A stretch of DNA of 64,000 nt from Myxococcota bacterium (GTDB lineage: Bacteria; Myxococcota; UBA727; JABDBI01), in the NCBI GenBank assembly GCA_040387835.1, contig JAZKCZ010000002.1, forward strand, positions 791,276 to 855,275, read 5' to 3'. The notes under the pieces were generated by a model that saw nothing but the letters and a program-made list of their open reading frames with translations, searched no databases and was not told the DNA's origin. Both the position numbers and the translations under genes were made by a program. Numbering within the stretch: the first letter of the stretch is position 1; every line of letters begins with the position of its first letter. Shown here piece by piece: positions 43,452-51,991 of the stretch.

Positions 43452-45956
43452 ATGAAATTTATTTTATTAATATTATTGGTAGTTGCAGCCGGCTGTGGTA
43501 ACCACCCTTTGAGCCGAAATGAAGAACAAAGAAGCGATTCGGTTCGCAAGCTTTTCGCGGAATTGCTTGACCCGCCTGCTGAACTTGCGAACTCTAAGTC
43601 TGTTGTGAAAGAGGTTCTGCTGAGAAACCTCGATGGTTTATATTTCTTAATTAACCACCCGGACTTATTGAAAAAGACCAAAGTTCCGGCTGAAATCATT
43701 CATGCAATTCCAGCCGATGCATTAGAACGCCTTAAAGATCAGCCGCTTGAAACCATTGCCAAGGCCCTCAGACAGCTAGATCAGAGCTTTTTTGATGATA
43801 TTCAGAAAACTTTGGATAATTCGGTGAAGAATTTCAAGTTTGCGGCCAAGGATTTAGAAGCGATTAAAATTCCCAAATTAGGTGAAGCTTGGACCGATTT
43901 TTTCCAGGGCGTATTAGTCAATTACTTTCCAGCTCTGCCTCTCAAAGATCGAAAGCGAATTCTCGCTTTTATGATTCTAAAGCTGAATGATCTTAGCACT
44001 GATAATGAAGTCTTATTGAACTGGGTATATGCTTCTGGTCCGTATTTTCAAAAATACCTCCAGTTAATGGCTGATTACTTGGAGCCGGGCGATGATCACA
44101 ATTTGGCTGAACTGAAGCAGGGCTTGATGAAAGTTAAGGATGCCCTGCCTTCCATTCCTAAAGTGCTTATTGACGTCTACTTGCAAGAACTTGCCAAAGA
44201 AGGCTATCAAATAGAAATCATTCGCTCATTAGGCGCCGCCAGCGTGGGAGAGGCATTTTTGGCCAAACTTGGCGGAAAAAATGGCAGACAAGTCGTTATT
44301 AAGTTTAGGCGCCCCGGTATCGAAGACATCGCTAAAGCCGAAGAGATTTTCTTTTCGTCTCAAGCTGCAAAGGCGCAAGGTGATGCGCTCAAGGCAAGTT
44401 TTAAAGAAGTTTCGCTTCAAATTAACGAAGAGTTCGACTATCGAACTGAATACAAAAAAATCAAAGCTGGCATTAAAGCTTACGAAAATGATCCAAGCTA
44501 CCCTATTAAAGTTGTGAGACCTCTGTCCGAGGATGAGTTCCCAAGCAGCGATCGCTATTTGGCCATGGAATTCGTAGACGGTAAGACTTTTAGGCAGCTG
44601 GACAAAAATCCTTTGCAGCAACATGCAAAGAGCATTTTGTGGGAGCGCATGACCCGTAAGTTCATGAAACAGGCTTTATTTGCTAAAGAAAATCACTTTT
44701 TCCACGGCGATTTGCACGAAGGGAACATGATGGTTGTTTTTTCGCCCGATTTGAAATTGGCCGAAGATGCCACGCGCGAAGAAGTTCAAAAAGCTGTGGA
44801 CAATGGCTTGATTTCACTCGTGTTGATCGACTTCGGCAATGCGCACGAGCTGACGTCTGGGCAGAGTCTGGCACTCAGAAACATCTTTTTAAGCGCTGCC
44901 AAGCTTTCAAACTCAGCCCAAGTCTTTTTGGACAATATTTGTCCGGAAGCTCCGGCTAAGGTTCTAGAGAGTCTTCAAGAATCTGTTTTTAGCAACGTAG
45001 CAGAAAAACGAGAAGTTGAAGTGCCCCAGAAGCTTGGCGCAGCAATGGACGTTTTACTGATGAACAATCTACCTATTCCCGGGTTTTTAATGGCCTTTGA
45101 AAGGTCTTTGGGTATGCTCAGCAATGTGAAGCATAACAGCGAAGCCAATTTGCATCAGATTTCGCAAGATGCCTATGTGAACGAGGTTAAAGATCTGGTT
45201 GCAGGTATGAATGGGGCAGTTAAAAACTCTGTACTGGACGGCATTGTACTGGACGCGCAGGTGGTTGATTTTGAACGAAACGATCTTGGCCTTGGGGAAG
45301 ATTGGAGACTAGCTCGATTGGCTTGGGCCGCAGAGTCAGATCGGCAAAAAAAGCTCAATCAAACATTTGGGCTTTTGAAGATTTTAGTAAACAAGCTTCC
45401 GAAGACCTCATCCGAAGGCGTGGGTACCCGCGCATGGCGCTTTGTTCGCGATGGTTTTTCAAATATGCTCCCGCCAACAGTGCCCCCTTTGAAGTCAAGC
45501 GAAGAACCTGCACCGGCCCCAAATCCTGAGCCGGCTCCAGCCACCGCTAAACAATCTGATACCGAATATTGGATCGACCAAGTTGTATCCGGCGTGTTTT
45601 TAGAGTGGGAAGTACAGAAAATCACCGACATTGGTGGTGATGGCGTTAAATGGAAAGAACAACGAAATGATTTGGCGAAGGCCTTTGCTAAAAAAGACTG
45701 GCAAGCGGTGGCTTATTCTGGTCTTCAGTTGTTGAAGGTTGTGCCTCCGGCCATCGAAGGCAGATTGATGGATTTTGTGAGGGACAACCCAGAACTAGCG
45801 CAAACTGATTACTGGTATTTGAAATACGTGCGTTCTTTGTTTAAGCGGTCTTCTTCGGGCCATGATTCCCTCTGGGTAAGCGGCTTAGAATATTTGCTGA
45901 AACCAGGGACCACTGGTGAAGATGCTTATTGGGAAACTTATAATTTCGGTTTGTAA
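43452..45956 (+). CDS. lipoprotein with UbiB/ABC1-type kinase-like domain
   Basis: The 834-residue product starts with a lipoprotein signal (FILLILLVVAAGC) whose Cys is at a proper lipobox. Residues about 250-480 match the UbiB/ABC1 atypical kinase fold: Ala-rich loop GAASVGEAFLA, Lys in VVIKFRRPGI (about 283), HGDLHEGN (about 418) and metal-binding LIDFGNAH (about 459). UbiB proteins are normally cytoplasmic-facing and support quinone synthesis. A lipid anchor would place this one in the ATP-poor periplasm or on the surface. The flanking 200-residue N- and 350-residue C-terminal parts are helical and unrecognised. Confidence 0.78.
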   Translation: MKFILLILLVVAAGCGNHPLSRNEEQRSDSVRKLFAELLDPPAELANSKSVVKEVLLRNLDGLYFLINHPDLLKKTKVPAEIIHAIPADALERLKDQPLETIAKALRQLDQSFFDDIQKTLDNSVKNFKFAAKDLEAIKIPKLGEAWTDFFQGVLVNYFPALPLKDRKRILAFMILKLNDLSTDNEVLLNWVYASGPYFQKYLQLMADYLEPGDDHNLAELKQGLMKVKDALPSIPKVLIDVYLQELAKEGYQIEIIRSLGAASVGEAFLAKLGGKNGRQVVIKFRRPGIEDIAKAEEIFFSSQAAKAQGDALKASFKEVSLQINEEFDYRTEYKKIKAGIKAYENDPSYPIKVVRPLSEDEFPSSDRYLAMEFVDGKTFRQLDKNPLQQHAKSILWERMTRKFMKQALFAKENHFFHGDLHEGNMMVVFSPDLKLAEDATREEVQKAVDNGLISLVLIDFGNAHELTSGQSLALRNIFLSAAKLSNSAQVFLDNICPEAPAKVLESLQESVFSNVAEKREVEVPQKLGAAMDVLLMNNLPIPGFLMAFERSLGMLSNVKHNSEANLHQISQDAYVNEVKDLVAGMNGAVKNSVLDGIVLDAQVVDFERNDLGLGEDWRLARLAWAAESDRQKKLNQTFGLLKILVNKLPKTSSEGVGTRAWRFVRDGFSNMLPPTVPPLKSSEEPAPAPNPEPAPATAKQSDTEYWIDQVVSGVFLEWEVQKITDIGGDGVKWKEQRNDLAKAFAKKDWQAVAYSGLQLLKVVPPAIEGRLMDFVRDNPELAQTDYWYLKYVRSLFKRSSSGHDSLWVSGLEYLLKPGTTGEDAYWETYNFGL

Positions 45957-46747
45957 GCGCAAGTCAGAACTTCAATGACCTGAGATTTTTCAGATTGTAA
46001 GGCTTCGTTGTAACAGGCTTTGAAGTGTGAGGCGTCAACAGGTTGATGTCTAATGCCGTAGATTTGGCATGCGCCACTTAGATTATAGGTATGTGGCACT
46101 AAGAAATATCGCTCGAAGAGTTCTGTTTCAGAGGCAATGGGTAAAGTTCTGAAAATGCCGTTGCCTTGATTGTTGATCACAACGATGGTTACTGGGACAT
46201 GCAGGTCCTTCAGAAAAGACAGGCCGCTGACATCATGCAAGAAAGTCATGTCGCCCAAGACCAAAACCGTTGGCTGGTTTAAGCCATGCGCAAAGCCACA
46301 AGCGGTGCTGATGATGCCATCAATGCCGCTGGCGCCTCGGTTTGCACCTACGATGGGGATATGCTCGCCAGCGATGGCGTGGGTGTCCATGTCTCGAATG
46401 GGCATGGAGTTGCCGAGAAACAGGGCGTGCTCTCGCCAGTCTGTGCAGGAGATTATCTTAGCGATGGCTTCGCTCTCTCCCTCCTTTGAAAAAGGGGGGC
46501 TGGGGGGGATTTTCTCCAGCAACTGAGTAATCCCTTTAGCCACAACCCGACCACCGAGCTTCAAGATATTCTCAGCTTTAAGCCCCGAAAAATCCCGGCT
46601 ATGATCCAAAAGCGGGTGCTTTAAAAACCTAAGCCCTGAAGTCACACAAGCAATCGCTGGCACCTCAAGCTTTTCAATCTGCCTAAGCGCGTCTTCCTGC
46701 TCATGCCTACTTTTAAGCGAGCCAACTACAATCAAATCAGGCGTCAT
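45938..46747 (-). CDS. menD: MenD C-terminal part (split gene), PP domain
   Basis: The 269 residues correspond to the middle and pyrophosphate-binding domains of SEPHCHC synthase, the thiamine-diphosphate enzyme of menaquinone synthesis. ILKLGGRVVAKGI, LGNSMPIRDMD, NRGASGIDGIISTACG and LVLGDMTFLHD...VVINNQGNGIF (the GD...NN thiamine motif) are present. The middle domain is short: about 80 residues expected before the GNS motif are missing, and a repeat-derived PPSPPFSKEG stands at the junction. It overlaps the N-terminal ORF by ATGA. Confidence 0.8.
   Translation of the reverse strand: MTPDLIVVGSLKSRHEQEDALRQIEKLEVPAIACVTSGLRFLKHPLLDHSRDFSGLKAENILKLGGRVVAKGITQLLEKIPPSPPFSKEGESEAIAKIISCTDWREHALFLGNSMPIRDMDTHAIAGEHIPIVGANRGASGIDGIISTACGFAHGLNQPTVLVLGDMTFLHDVSGLSFLKDLHVPVTIVVINNQGNGIFRTLPIASETELFERYFLVPHTYNLSGACQIYGIRHQPVDASHFKACYNEALQSEKSQVIEVLTCAYKPKL
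46477..46514. repeat. in-frame repeat fragment inside menD
   Basis: CTCCCTCCTTTGAAAAAGGG with a following G-rich run (GGGCTGGGGGGGATTT) is a common intergenic repeat form, the AATCCCCCC...CCTTTTTCAAAGGAGGGAG type. Here it is read in frame as IPPSPPFSKEGE in MenD. It sits exactly where the protein lacks a segment, suggesting repeat-mediated loss. Confidence 0.7.
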
Positions 46748-47265
46748 AGCAATGGCTCCCGATATTGGCAGTTAATCTGAATCGGCCCGGGCAGCGGCCC
46801 GAGCGCTCTAAGTCCAGCTTGCCTCACTTGAAACGCAATTTTGTCCAATGCCGCTTCTTTGCTCGGCGCAGGCAAATCCACAAAAGACCTGGCGTAATTT
46901 CCGAAAATCTTAACCTGGTCAATGGTTTGATTGGCCGTCGTACCCCGAAGCTCCGCTGGCCTATCTGCACTTAAGACCACTAAGGGTAGAGACTCCATCG
47001 AAGCCTCCACCACAGCCGGAAAAAGATTGGCAACCGCGGTGCCGGAAGTCACAATCACCGCCGCCAATTTGCCAGTGGCCCCTGCATAACCCAAAGCAAA
47101 AAAGCCCAAGCTACGTTCATCGTGACATATAATTGTCTGAGCACGCGGGTGCTTCGCCGCCGCGACAACGAGCGGCGTGGATCTGGACCCAGGCGCAATC
47201 GCAAACAGCTCGCACCCTAAAGCGCAAAGCTCATCAATCACAATATTAGCCCAAGTTAAATTCAT
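46744..47265 (-). CDS. menD: MenD N-terminal part (split gene), Pyr domain
   Basis: The 173 residues cover the pyrimidine-binding domain of MenD: TWANIVIDELCALGCELFAI, APGSRSTPLV, CHDERSLGFFALGYA with the thiamine-activating Glu, VTSGTAVANLFPAVVEA, ADRPAELRGTTANQTIDQ and ending GPIQINCQYREPLL. A stop follows, and the C-terminal ORF starts within it (ATGA). The active site of MenD forms between Pyr and PP domains of different subunits, so two chains could assemble. A frameshift during sequencing would need checking. It follows the permease gene with a 4-base overlap. Confidence 0.8.
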   Translation of the reverse strand: MNLTWANIVIDELCALGCELFAIAPGSRSTPLVVAAAKHPRAQTIICHDERSLGFFALGYAGATGKLAAVIVTSGTAVANLFPAVVEASMESLPLVVLSADRPAELRGTTANQTIDQVKIFGNYARSFVDLPAPSKEAALDKIAFQVRQAGLRALGPLPGPIQINCQYREPLL

Positions 47266-48032
47266 ACGAAATCAAGTTGCTTCTTAAACCGCCTAAACGC
47301 ATGTGTAAACGTCAGCAGCATTAAGACCAACAACATCGCAATGCACAAGCCAAAGTCCAAGTTCCCCTCAGGACCTAACACCGCCGTGCGCATACCTTCC
47401 ATCGCGTATATGTAAGGATTCACCAAATCGAGATACGCCAGCCAAGGCGACACTCCGTAAAGCTTGTGCCAAGTAAATTGAAACCCGCCGAAAAACCAAA
47501 GCGGAAAAACAAATCGCGTGAAAACTTTACCCATTTGCTGAGGGCCTTTCACGTAGCTTGCCACCCAAACGGAAAAGGTGCTGAAAAATAGCGCGGAGAC
47601 AACCCAAATCGCAAAAAAGTGCCCCCATAAGATTTCAAAGCTTGGATTGAGCTGCCGCATGATCAAAATGCTGACCGGAAACGACCAAATGCTGACCCAT
47701 AGGGTGCTGATAAAAAATGCCAAAATCATTGCCGCAAATACAAATGCCGGATGAATAGGTAAAATCAGCTTTTGTGCAATTTGCCGATCACCATTGATGT
47801 CATTCACCAGGTTATAAATCCCGGGGAACATTCGAAAAGAAACGCTGGATGCGAGCGACCCGGAAAAGCTAATCATCAAATACTGCGTTGGCACTCCAAA
47901 AAGAGGTAGCAAGTAAACGTTGATGGTTAACACCACCACCAGCCAAACCAACAAATCGATCACTTCTGATAATGCATTTTGCTTAAAAGCCTTTAAGTCC
48001 GCCCAAACCAACTGCCCAAATATTTGCCACAT
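47262..48032 (-). CDS. ABC-2 type transporter permease
   Basis: The 256-residue integral membrane protein has about six membrane segments (for example VIDLLVWLVVVLTINVYLLP and GLCIAMLLVLMLLTFTHAF) and the ABC-2 signature region GKVFTRFVFPLWFFGGFQFT. It pairs with the upstream ATPase, which begins the operon and lies 3 bases away, to form an exporter. The cargo is unknown; drug or glycolipid export is typical for this NodJ/DrrB-like size class. menD follows with overlap. Confidence 0.88.
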   Translation of the reverse strand: MWQIFGQLVWADLKAFKQNALSEVIDLLVWLVVVLTINVYLLPLFGVPTQYLMISFSGSLASSVSFRMFPGIYNLVNDINGDRQIAQKLILPIHPAFVFAAMILAFFISTLWVSIWSFPVSILIMRQLNPSFEILWGHFFAIWVVSALFFSTFSVWVASYVKGPQQMGKVFTRFVFPLWFFGGFQFTWHKLYGVSPWLAYLDLVNPYIYAMEGMRTAVLGPEGNLDFGLCIAMLLVLMLLTFTHAFRRFKKQLDFV

Positions 48033-48035
48033 ACT

Positions 48036-48785
48036 TTAAGCCCCTGCCTCTTCTTGCATTAACTGTAGGTAGACCGCTTCCAGAGTCGAAAGCTGGAATT
48101 TGTCCATCAATTCGTCTGGTTTTGCGATGAGCTTGATAGAGCCTTTATCCATCATGCAGACCCAATCTGCCAGCTGCTCGGCTTCATCCAGATAATGCGT
48201 TGTGAGTAAAATCGAGACCCCTTGCGCTTTTAATAGACGAATCTTCTCCCAGATTTGCTGGCGGATTTGTGGGTCAAGCCCGACGGTCGGCTCATCGAGT
48301 ATTAGAATTTTTGGCCCATGCATGAGCGCACGTGCCATCATAAATCGTTGCTTCCAACCCCCAGATAAAACCATCGGTCTCGCATCTAAGTAGTCCTCTA
48401 AGTTAAGCTGTTCGGTCAGCTCGGCAAGACTATTACGTGACGCTTGCGCGCTCAATCCATAAAAACGGCCGGCAAATAAAAGGTTGTCTTGCAGGCTGAG
48501 CAGATTGTTTAAGTTGGCTCTTTGAGGGCAGTAGCCAACATTGCGTTGGTAGGCTCGCAGGTCTTGGTAAATCGATTTGCCGTGGAACAGAACATCGCCC
48601 AAGGTTGGCTTCATTAAAGTCGCCAAGATCGAAGACAAGGTAGTTTTACCTGCACCGTTGGCGCCAAGTAGTGCGAAGACTTGCCCAGTGTGTAAGTCCA
48701 AAGACGTGTCGTGCAGGGCAACGACAGGTTTGCCTTTGGCGGGGTAATGTTTGTGCAGATGTTTAACTTCTAAAACGGGAGACAT
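48036..48785 (-). CDS. ABC transporter ATP-binding protein
   Basis: The 249-residue ATPase begins at ATG 48785 (the open frame upstream would cross tRNA-Leu). It has Walker A LLGANGAGKTTLSSILA, Q-loop VGYCPQRANL, signature LSGGWKQRFMMARAL, Walker B ILILDEPTVGLDP and the H-loop TTHYLDEA, typical of the CcmA/DrrA class. It partners the ABC-2 permease downstream. Confidence 0.92.
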   Translation of the reverse strand: MSPVLEVKHLHKHYPAKGKPVVALHDTSLDLHTGQVFALLGANGAGKTTLSSILATLMKPTLGDVLFHGKSIYQDLRAYQRNVGYCPQRANLNNLLSLQDNLLFAGRFYGLSAQASRNSLAELTEQLNLEDYLDARPMVLSGGWKQRFMMARALMHGPKILILDEPTVGLDPQIRQQIWEKIRLLKAQGVSILLTTHYLDEAEQLADWVCMMDKGSIKLIAKPDELMDKFQLSTLEAVYLQLMQEEAGA

Positions 48786-48844
48786 GGCTTGTTGTACCAA
48801 AAAGCGGATTGGAGCGCCAGTTTCCGCTTCAATCGTATCCAGCT

Positions 48845-48931
48845 TGGTGCCCAAGAGAGGACTCGAACCTCCACGAAGTTTCCCTCACTAGGACCTGAAC
48901 CTAGCGCGTCTACCAATTCCGCCACCTGGGC
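48845..48931 (-). tRNA. tRNA-Leu (anticodon CAG)
   Basis: A class II tRNA on the minus strand. The acceptor arms are GCCCAGG and CTTGGGC, the anticodon loop TTCAGGT gives CAG, a long variable arm (TGAGGGAAACTTCG) follows, and the T arm contains GGTTCGAGTCC. Discriminator A and CCA are encoded. It is 87 bases long. Confidence 0.95.
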
Positions 48932-48983
48932 AAGCGAGGGCTGCAGTATGAAAAATTTGAATCAGAGCGTCAAGTGGAATTTT

Positions 48984-49697
48984 TTAACGACTATATAAAT
49001 GATTAACCGATTTGCCTTCTAAGCTTCTGACGTGAAACAGAACTTTTTCAGCTGTTAAATAAGCTTCTGGAATCGTATAAGAATACTCTTTCATGCGCGG
49101 GTCCCTGGGGCAGTGTTCTTTGACCTTTTTCATAATTGGTAAAATGGCGCAGGCGTTTTTTCCGTTATAAATGGCCTCAATTCGATCTAGCTCGATGCAC
49201 GAACTTGGTAGCTCAATGTGCAATGTTAGTTCGTCATCACTGGATGTTACATGTCTGACCTGGCCGTATAGGTGCTCATCAATTGAGCTGGATTCTGCTT
49301 CGATAATGGGCAGATTCTCGATGCGGTCGCCAATGGCTAAGGCCCAGGTTCCTGAAGATAATGAGCCTAGCTTGATGGATTCCAGGTACGGCACCGCCAT
49401 ATTGATACAAACTGCGTCTGAGCTGTCTCTGCTGAGGGCTTTCAGATTGATGTCAATTTTTTGGCTATCCCTGTCCAGGTAGATGATCGCTCTGCCCCAT
49501 TCTTGGCAGGGATTCGCGTACCAGCCGCTAACAAATAGCTCAGGTGCGTCGTTAGAGTCGAAGCCGCTTAAAATATAGATGTGTTCAACTGGAAGGCTAA
49601 TTTCCCTTATTTGAGGGACCATCACATACCCGGGCGCAGCCAAAGTTCCCATAGAAAAAAGTAAAGAGCCCATTAGACGAAAGTGAAAAAACCGCAT
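48984..49697 (-). CDS. secreted hypothetical protein
   Basis: The 237-residue product has a signal peptide (FRLMGSLLFSMGTLAAPG) and a beta-rich mature part with several cysteines (NPCQEWG, VCINMA, SCIELD, ACAIL, HCPRD) likely paired in disulfides. No family is recognised. It is divergent from mreB with a 51-base gap to the mreB start, so both promoters must share that space. Confidence 0.6.
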   Translation of the reverse strand: MRFFHFRLMGSLLFSMGTLAAPGYVMVPQIREISLPVEHIYILSGFDSNDAPELFVSGWYANPCQEWGRAIIYLDRDSQKIDINLKALSRDSSDAVCINMAVPYLESIKLGSLSSGTWALAIGDRIENLPIIEAESSSIDEHLYGQVRHVTSSDDELTLHIELPSSCIELDRIEAIYNGKNACAILPIMKKVKEHCPRDPRMKEYSYTIPEAYLTAEKVLFHVRSLEGKSVNHLYSR

Positions 49698-49748
49698 ACA
49701 ACATCCTCCTGATTGCTTGGACTAACAGCCAAACGAGGATCTTTATTT

Positions 49749-50774
49749 ATGTTTAGAAAGCTTTTTGGGATGTTCGGAGCCGATTTGGCTATCGATTTAG
49801 GCACCGCTAACACACTGGTTCACGTCAGGGGATGTGGTGTCGTGCTCAATGAGCCCAGCGTCGTTGCCATTGCTCGAAATGGCTATGAAACCAAAATTTT
49901 GGCAGTGGGAAAAGATGCCAAAGAAATGCTTGGCAAAACGCCTGGAAATATTACTGCCATTAGACCAATGCGCGATGGGGTGATCGCTGATTTCACCGTT
50001 ACCGAAACCATGATTAAGGCCTTCATTACCAAGGCCACGAAGAAAGCATTTTTTATCAGAGGCCGGTTAATCATCTCGGTTCCTGCTGAAATTACTTCTA
50101 TTGAACAAAAGGCCGTCCGCGAGGCTGCTCTTGGCTCGGGCGTTCAAGAAGTTCACTTAATCGAACAGCCTATGGCTGCTGCCGTGGGAGCTGGCCTGCC
50201 TGTGCGTGATGCCCGTGGTTCCATGATTATCGATATCGGTGGTGGTACGACGGACGTTGCGGTTATCTCGCTAAACGGCATTGTGGCTTCGCAAACCTTG
50301 CGTGTGGCTGGCGATAAGCTCGATGAAGCCATCGTTAACTTCTTGCGCAAACGTCACAATATTTTGATTGGAGAGCGTACAGCGGAGCTTATCAAAATGA
50401 AGATTGGCTCGGCGGTGCCTTTGGCGGAAGAGTTGAAGATTGATGTTAAGGGTCGCGATTTGATCACCGGCGTGCCACAGGCGATTACGATTACCAGCGT
50501 CGAAATCCGCGAAGCTCTGCAAGATAGCTTCAGGCAGTTTGTGGCTTGCACCAAGTCAGTTTTAGAGCGCACGCCTCCTGAGCTTTCTGCCGATATTATC
50601 GACCGCGGCATTGTTCTTTGCGGCGGCGGTGCTCAGATTAAGGGCCTCGATAAGTTGATTGCTGATCAGTGCGGAATCCCTGTTTATGTGGCCGACAACC
50701 CATTGCACGCGGTGGTTGATGGCGTTGGCCAAGTGTTGGAAAACATGGACACCTATCGTGCGTTGTTGATTTGA
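49749..50774 (+). CDS. mreB: rod shape-determining protein MreB
   Basis: Actin-like cytoskeletal protein that guides lateral wall synthesis, 341 residues. The FRKLFGMFGADLAIDLGTAN start with N-terminal amphipathic residues, GRLIISVPAEITSIEQKAVREA, MIIDIGGGTTDVAVISL and IVLCGGGAQIKGLD are diagnostic. ATG 49749 is used; the open frame extends 12 codons upstream. mreC and mreD are not adjacent; two propeller lipoproteins and pilM follow instead. Confidence 0.97.
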   Translation: MFRKLFGMFGADLAIDLGTANTLVHVRGCGVVLNEPSVVAIARNGYETKILAVGKDAKEMLGKTPGNITAIRPMRDGVIADFTVTETMIKAFITKATKKAFFIRGRLIISVPAEITSIEQKAVREAALGSGVQEVHLIEQPMAAAVGAGLPVRDARGSMIIDIGGGTTDVAVISLNGIVASQTLRVAGDKLDEAIVNFLRKRHNILIGERTAELIKMKIGSAVPLAEELKIDVKGRDLITGVPQAITITSVEIREALQDSFRQFVACTKSVLERTPPELSADIIDRGIVLCGGGAQIKGLDKLIADQCGIPVYVADNPLHAVVDGVGQVLENMDTYRALLI

Positions 50775-50785
50775 GCAAAATATCC

Positions 50786-51991
50786 ATGAAGTACGCATTT
50801 ATCTGTCTTTTAAGCTTGGTTTCGTCTTGCATGGGTCTAGACGAGGGTGATCCGATCCCGATGGACCGCCTCTATGCTCCAGCCTCCATGCTGAAAAATG
50901 GCGACACGCTTTATGTTGTGAACGCCAATCTGGATTTGCGGTATAAAACGGGCAGCGTACTTGGAATCAACGTCTCTGACACAACTGCGGCCAAAGTAAC
51001 TGAAACGGCAAAGATTCCTTCTCAGGGTGGTATTTTAGCCGCTTCTAGCGATTTTGAGTCAATTTTTGTGACATCGCAGCAGCTTGGCTCTTTAAATAGT
51101 CTTAAGCCCGAGCAGCAATTGGATTTGGGTCAGAATGGACCTTATTTTTTAAGTCTGGTTCCGAATCAGCAGGCAGGCTTTATTGGCTATTTGTTAACTT
51201 TTGCCAGCGAATTAATTGATGACGGTCGGTTTTCTGTGACCGGCAATCAGGGCGAGTTGCAATATTTTACCTGGGCCCCAGGTCAGCCGCCACAAGTTAA
51301 ACAGACTTTTAAAATTTCTTCCTGCTTTAAGGCACAGGCTTATCAGCGCACCGCGAGATTGGGCGGGCTTTTGATCAACAATGGCAACTTGTTTGCTTTG
51401 GCGGAAATTATTGTTACTCCGGGCTACCGGCCCCAAAAACGCGTCTTTTTGGTGAAGGCTGCCGTTTCTGACCTGCAGCAAGGCAATTTAAACCAGACCA
51501 CCTGCAAAACCGTTGATTTAACTCAAGGAGAAAATGGCGGTGTTCAGTCTTTGGCTCAAGCGGGTCGCGGGTTGGCGGTTTCTACTGACGGTAATACGGT
51601 TTACGCTTTGCTGGATGAAAACCCCACAGTGCTAAGATTGGGCTTTGGTTCTGACGGCGCAGTTTCTCAGACTGCCAAAGTAGAAACTTGCCGCAGTCCC
51701 GTGCAAATTCGATTGTCTCCTGATGAAAAAACGGTTTTGGTGGCGTGTGATAAGAGCCATCAGTTGATTGCTTATAACGCGCCTAATCTTGGCGTCATCG
51801 GAAAATTTCAAGGCGGCACCACTTCAGAGCGAAACGATCTAGGGCCGGTCGATATTTTATTTGACCCTTTAAAGCCATCTCAGGTTTTTGTCAGTTTTCA
51901 AGGCAGTCATCAGATTGGAATCTTCAACTATGCGAATACTACTTCTTCTCAGTCTTTTGATTTTGTCAGCCGGCTCAAGCTGTCTCGATAG
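50786..51991 (+). CDS. beta-propeller-like lipoprotein
   Basis: The 401-residue product starts at ATG 50786 with a lipoprotein signal (YAFICLLSLVSSC, Cys in a lipobox). The rest has repeated strand-turn units like a propeller, for example VSTDGNTVYALLDENPTVL, IRLSPDEKTVLVACDKSH and VDILFDPLKPSQVFVSF. It probably stays on the outer membrane or periplasm. The function is unknown. The next gene, with a similar domain style, starts inside its 3' end (62-base overlap). Confidence 0.7.
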   Translation: MKYAFICLLSLVSSCMGLDEGDPIPMDRLYAPASMLKNGDTLYVVNANLDLRYKTGSVLGINVSDTTAAKVTETAKIPSQGGILAASSDFESIFVTSQQLGSLNSLKPEQQLDLGQNGPYFLSLVPNQQAGFIGYLLTFASELIDDGRFSVTGNQGELQYFTWAPGQPPQVKQTFKISSCFKAQAYQRTARLGGLLINNGNLFALAEIIVTPGYRPQKRVFLVKAAVSDLQQGNLNQTTCKTVDLTQGENGGVQSLAQAGRGLAVSTDGNTVYALLDENPTVLRLGFGSDGAVSQTAKVETCRSPVQIRLSPDEKTVLVACDKSHQLIAYNAPNLGVIGKFQGGTTSERNDLGPVDILFDPLKPSQVFVSFQGSHQIGIFNYANTTSSQSFDFVSRLKLSR

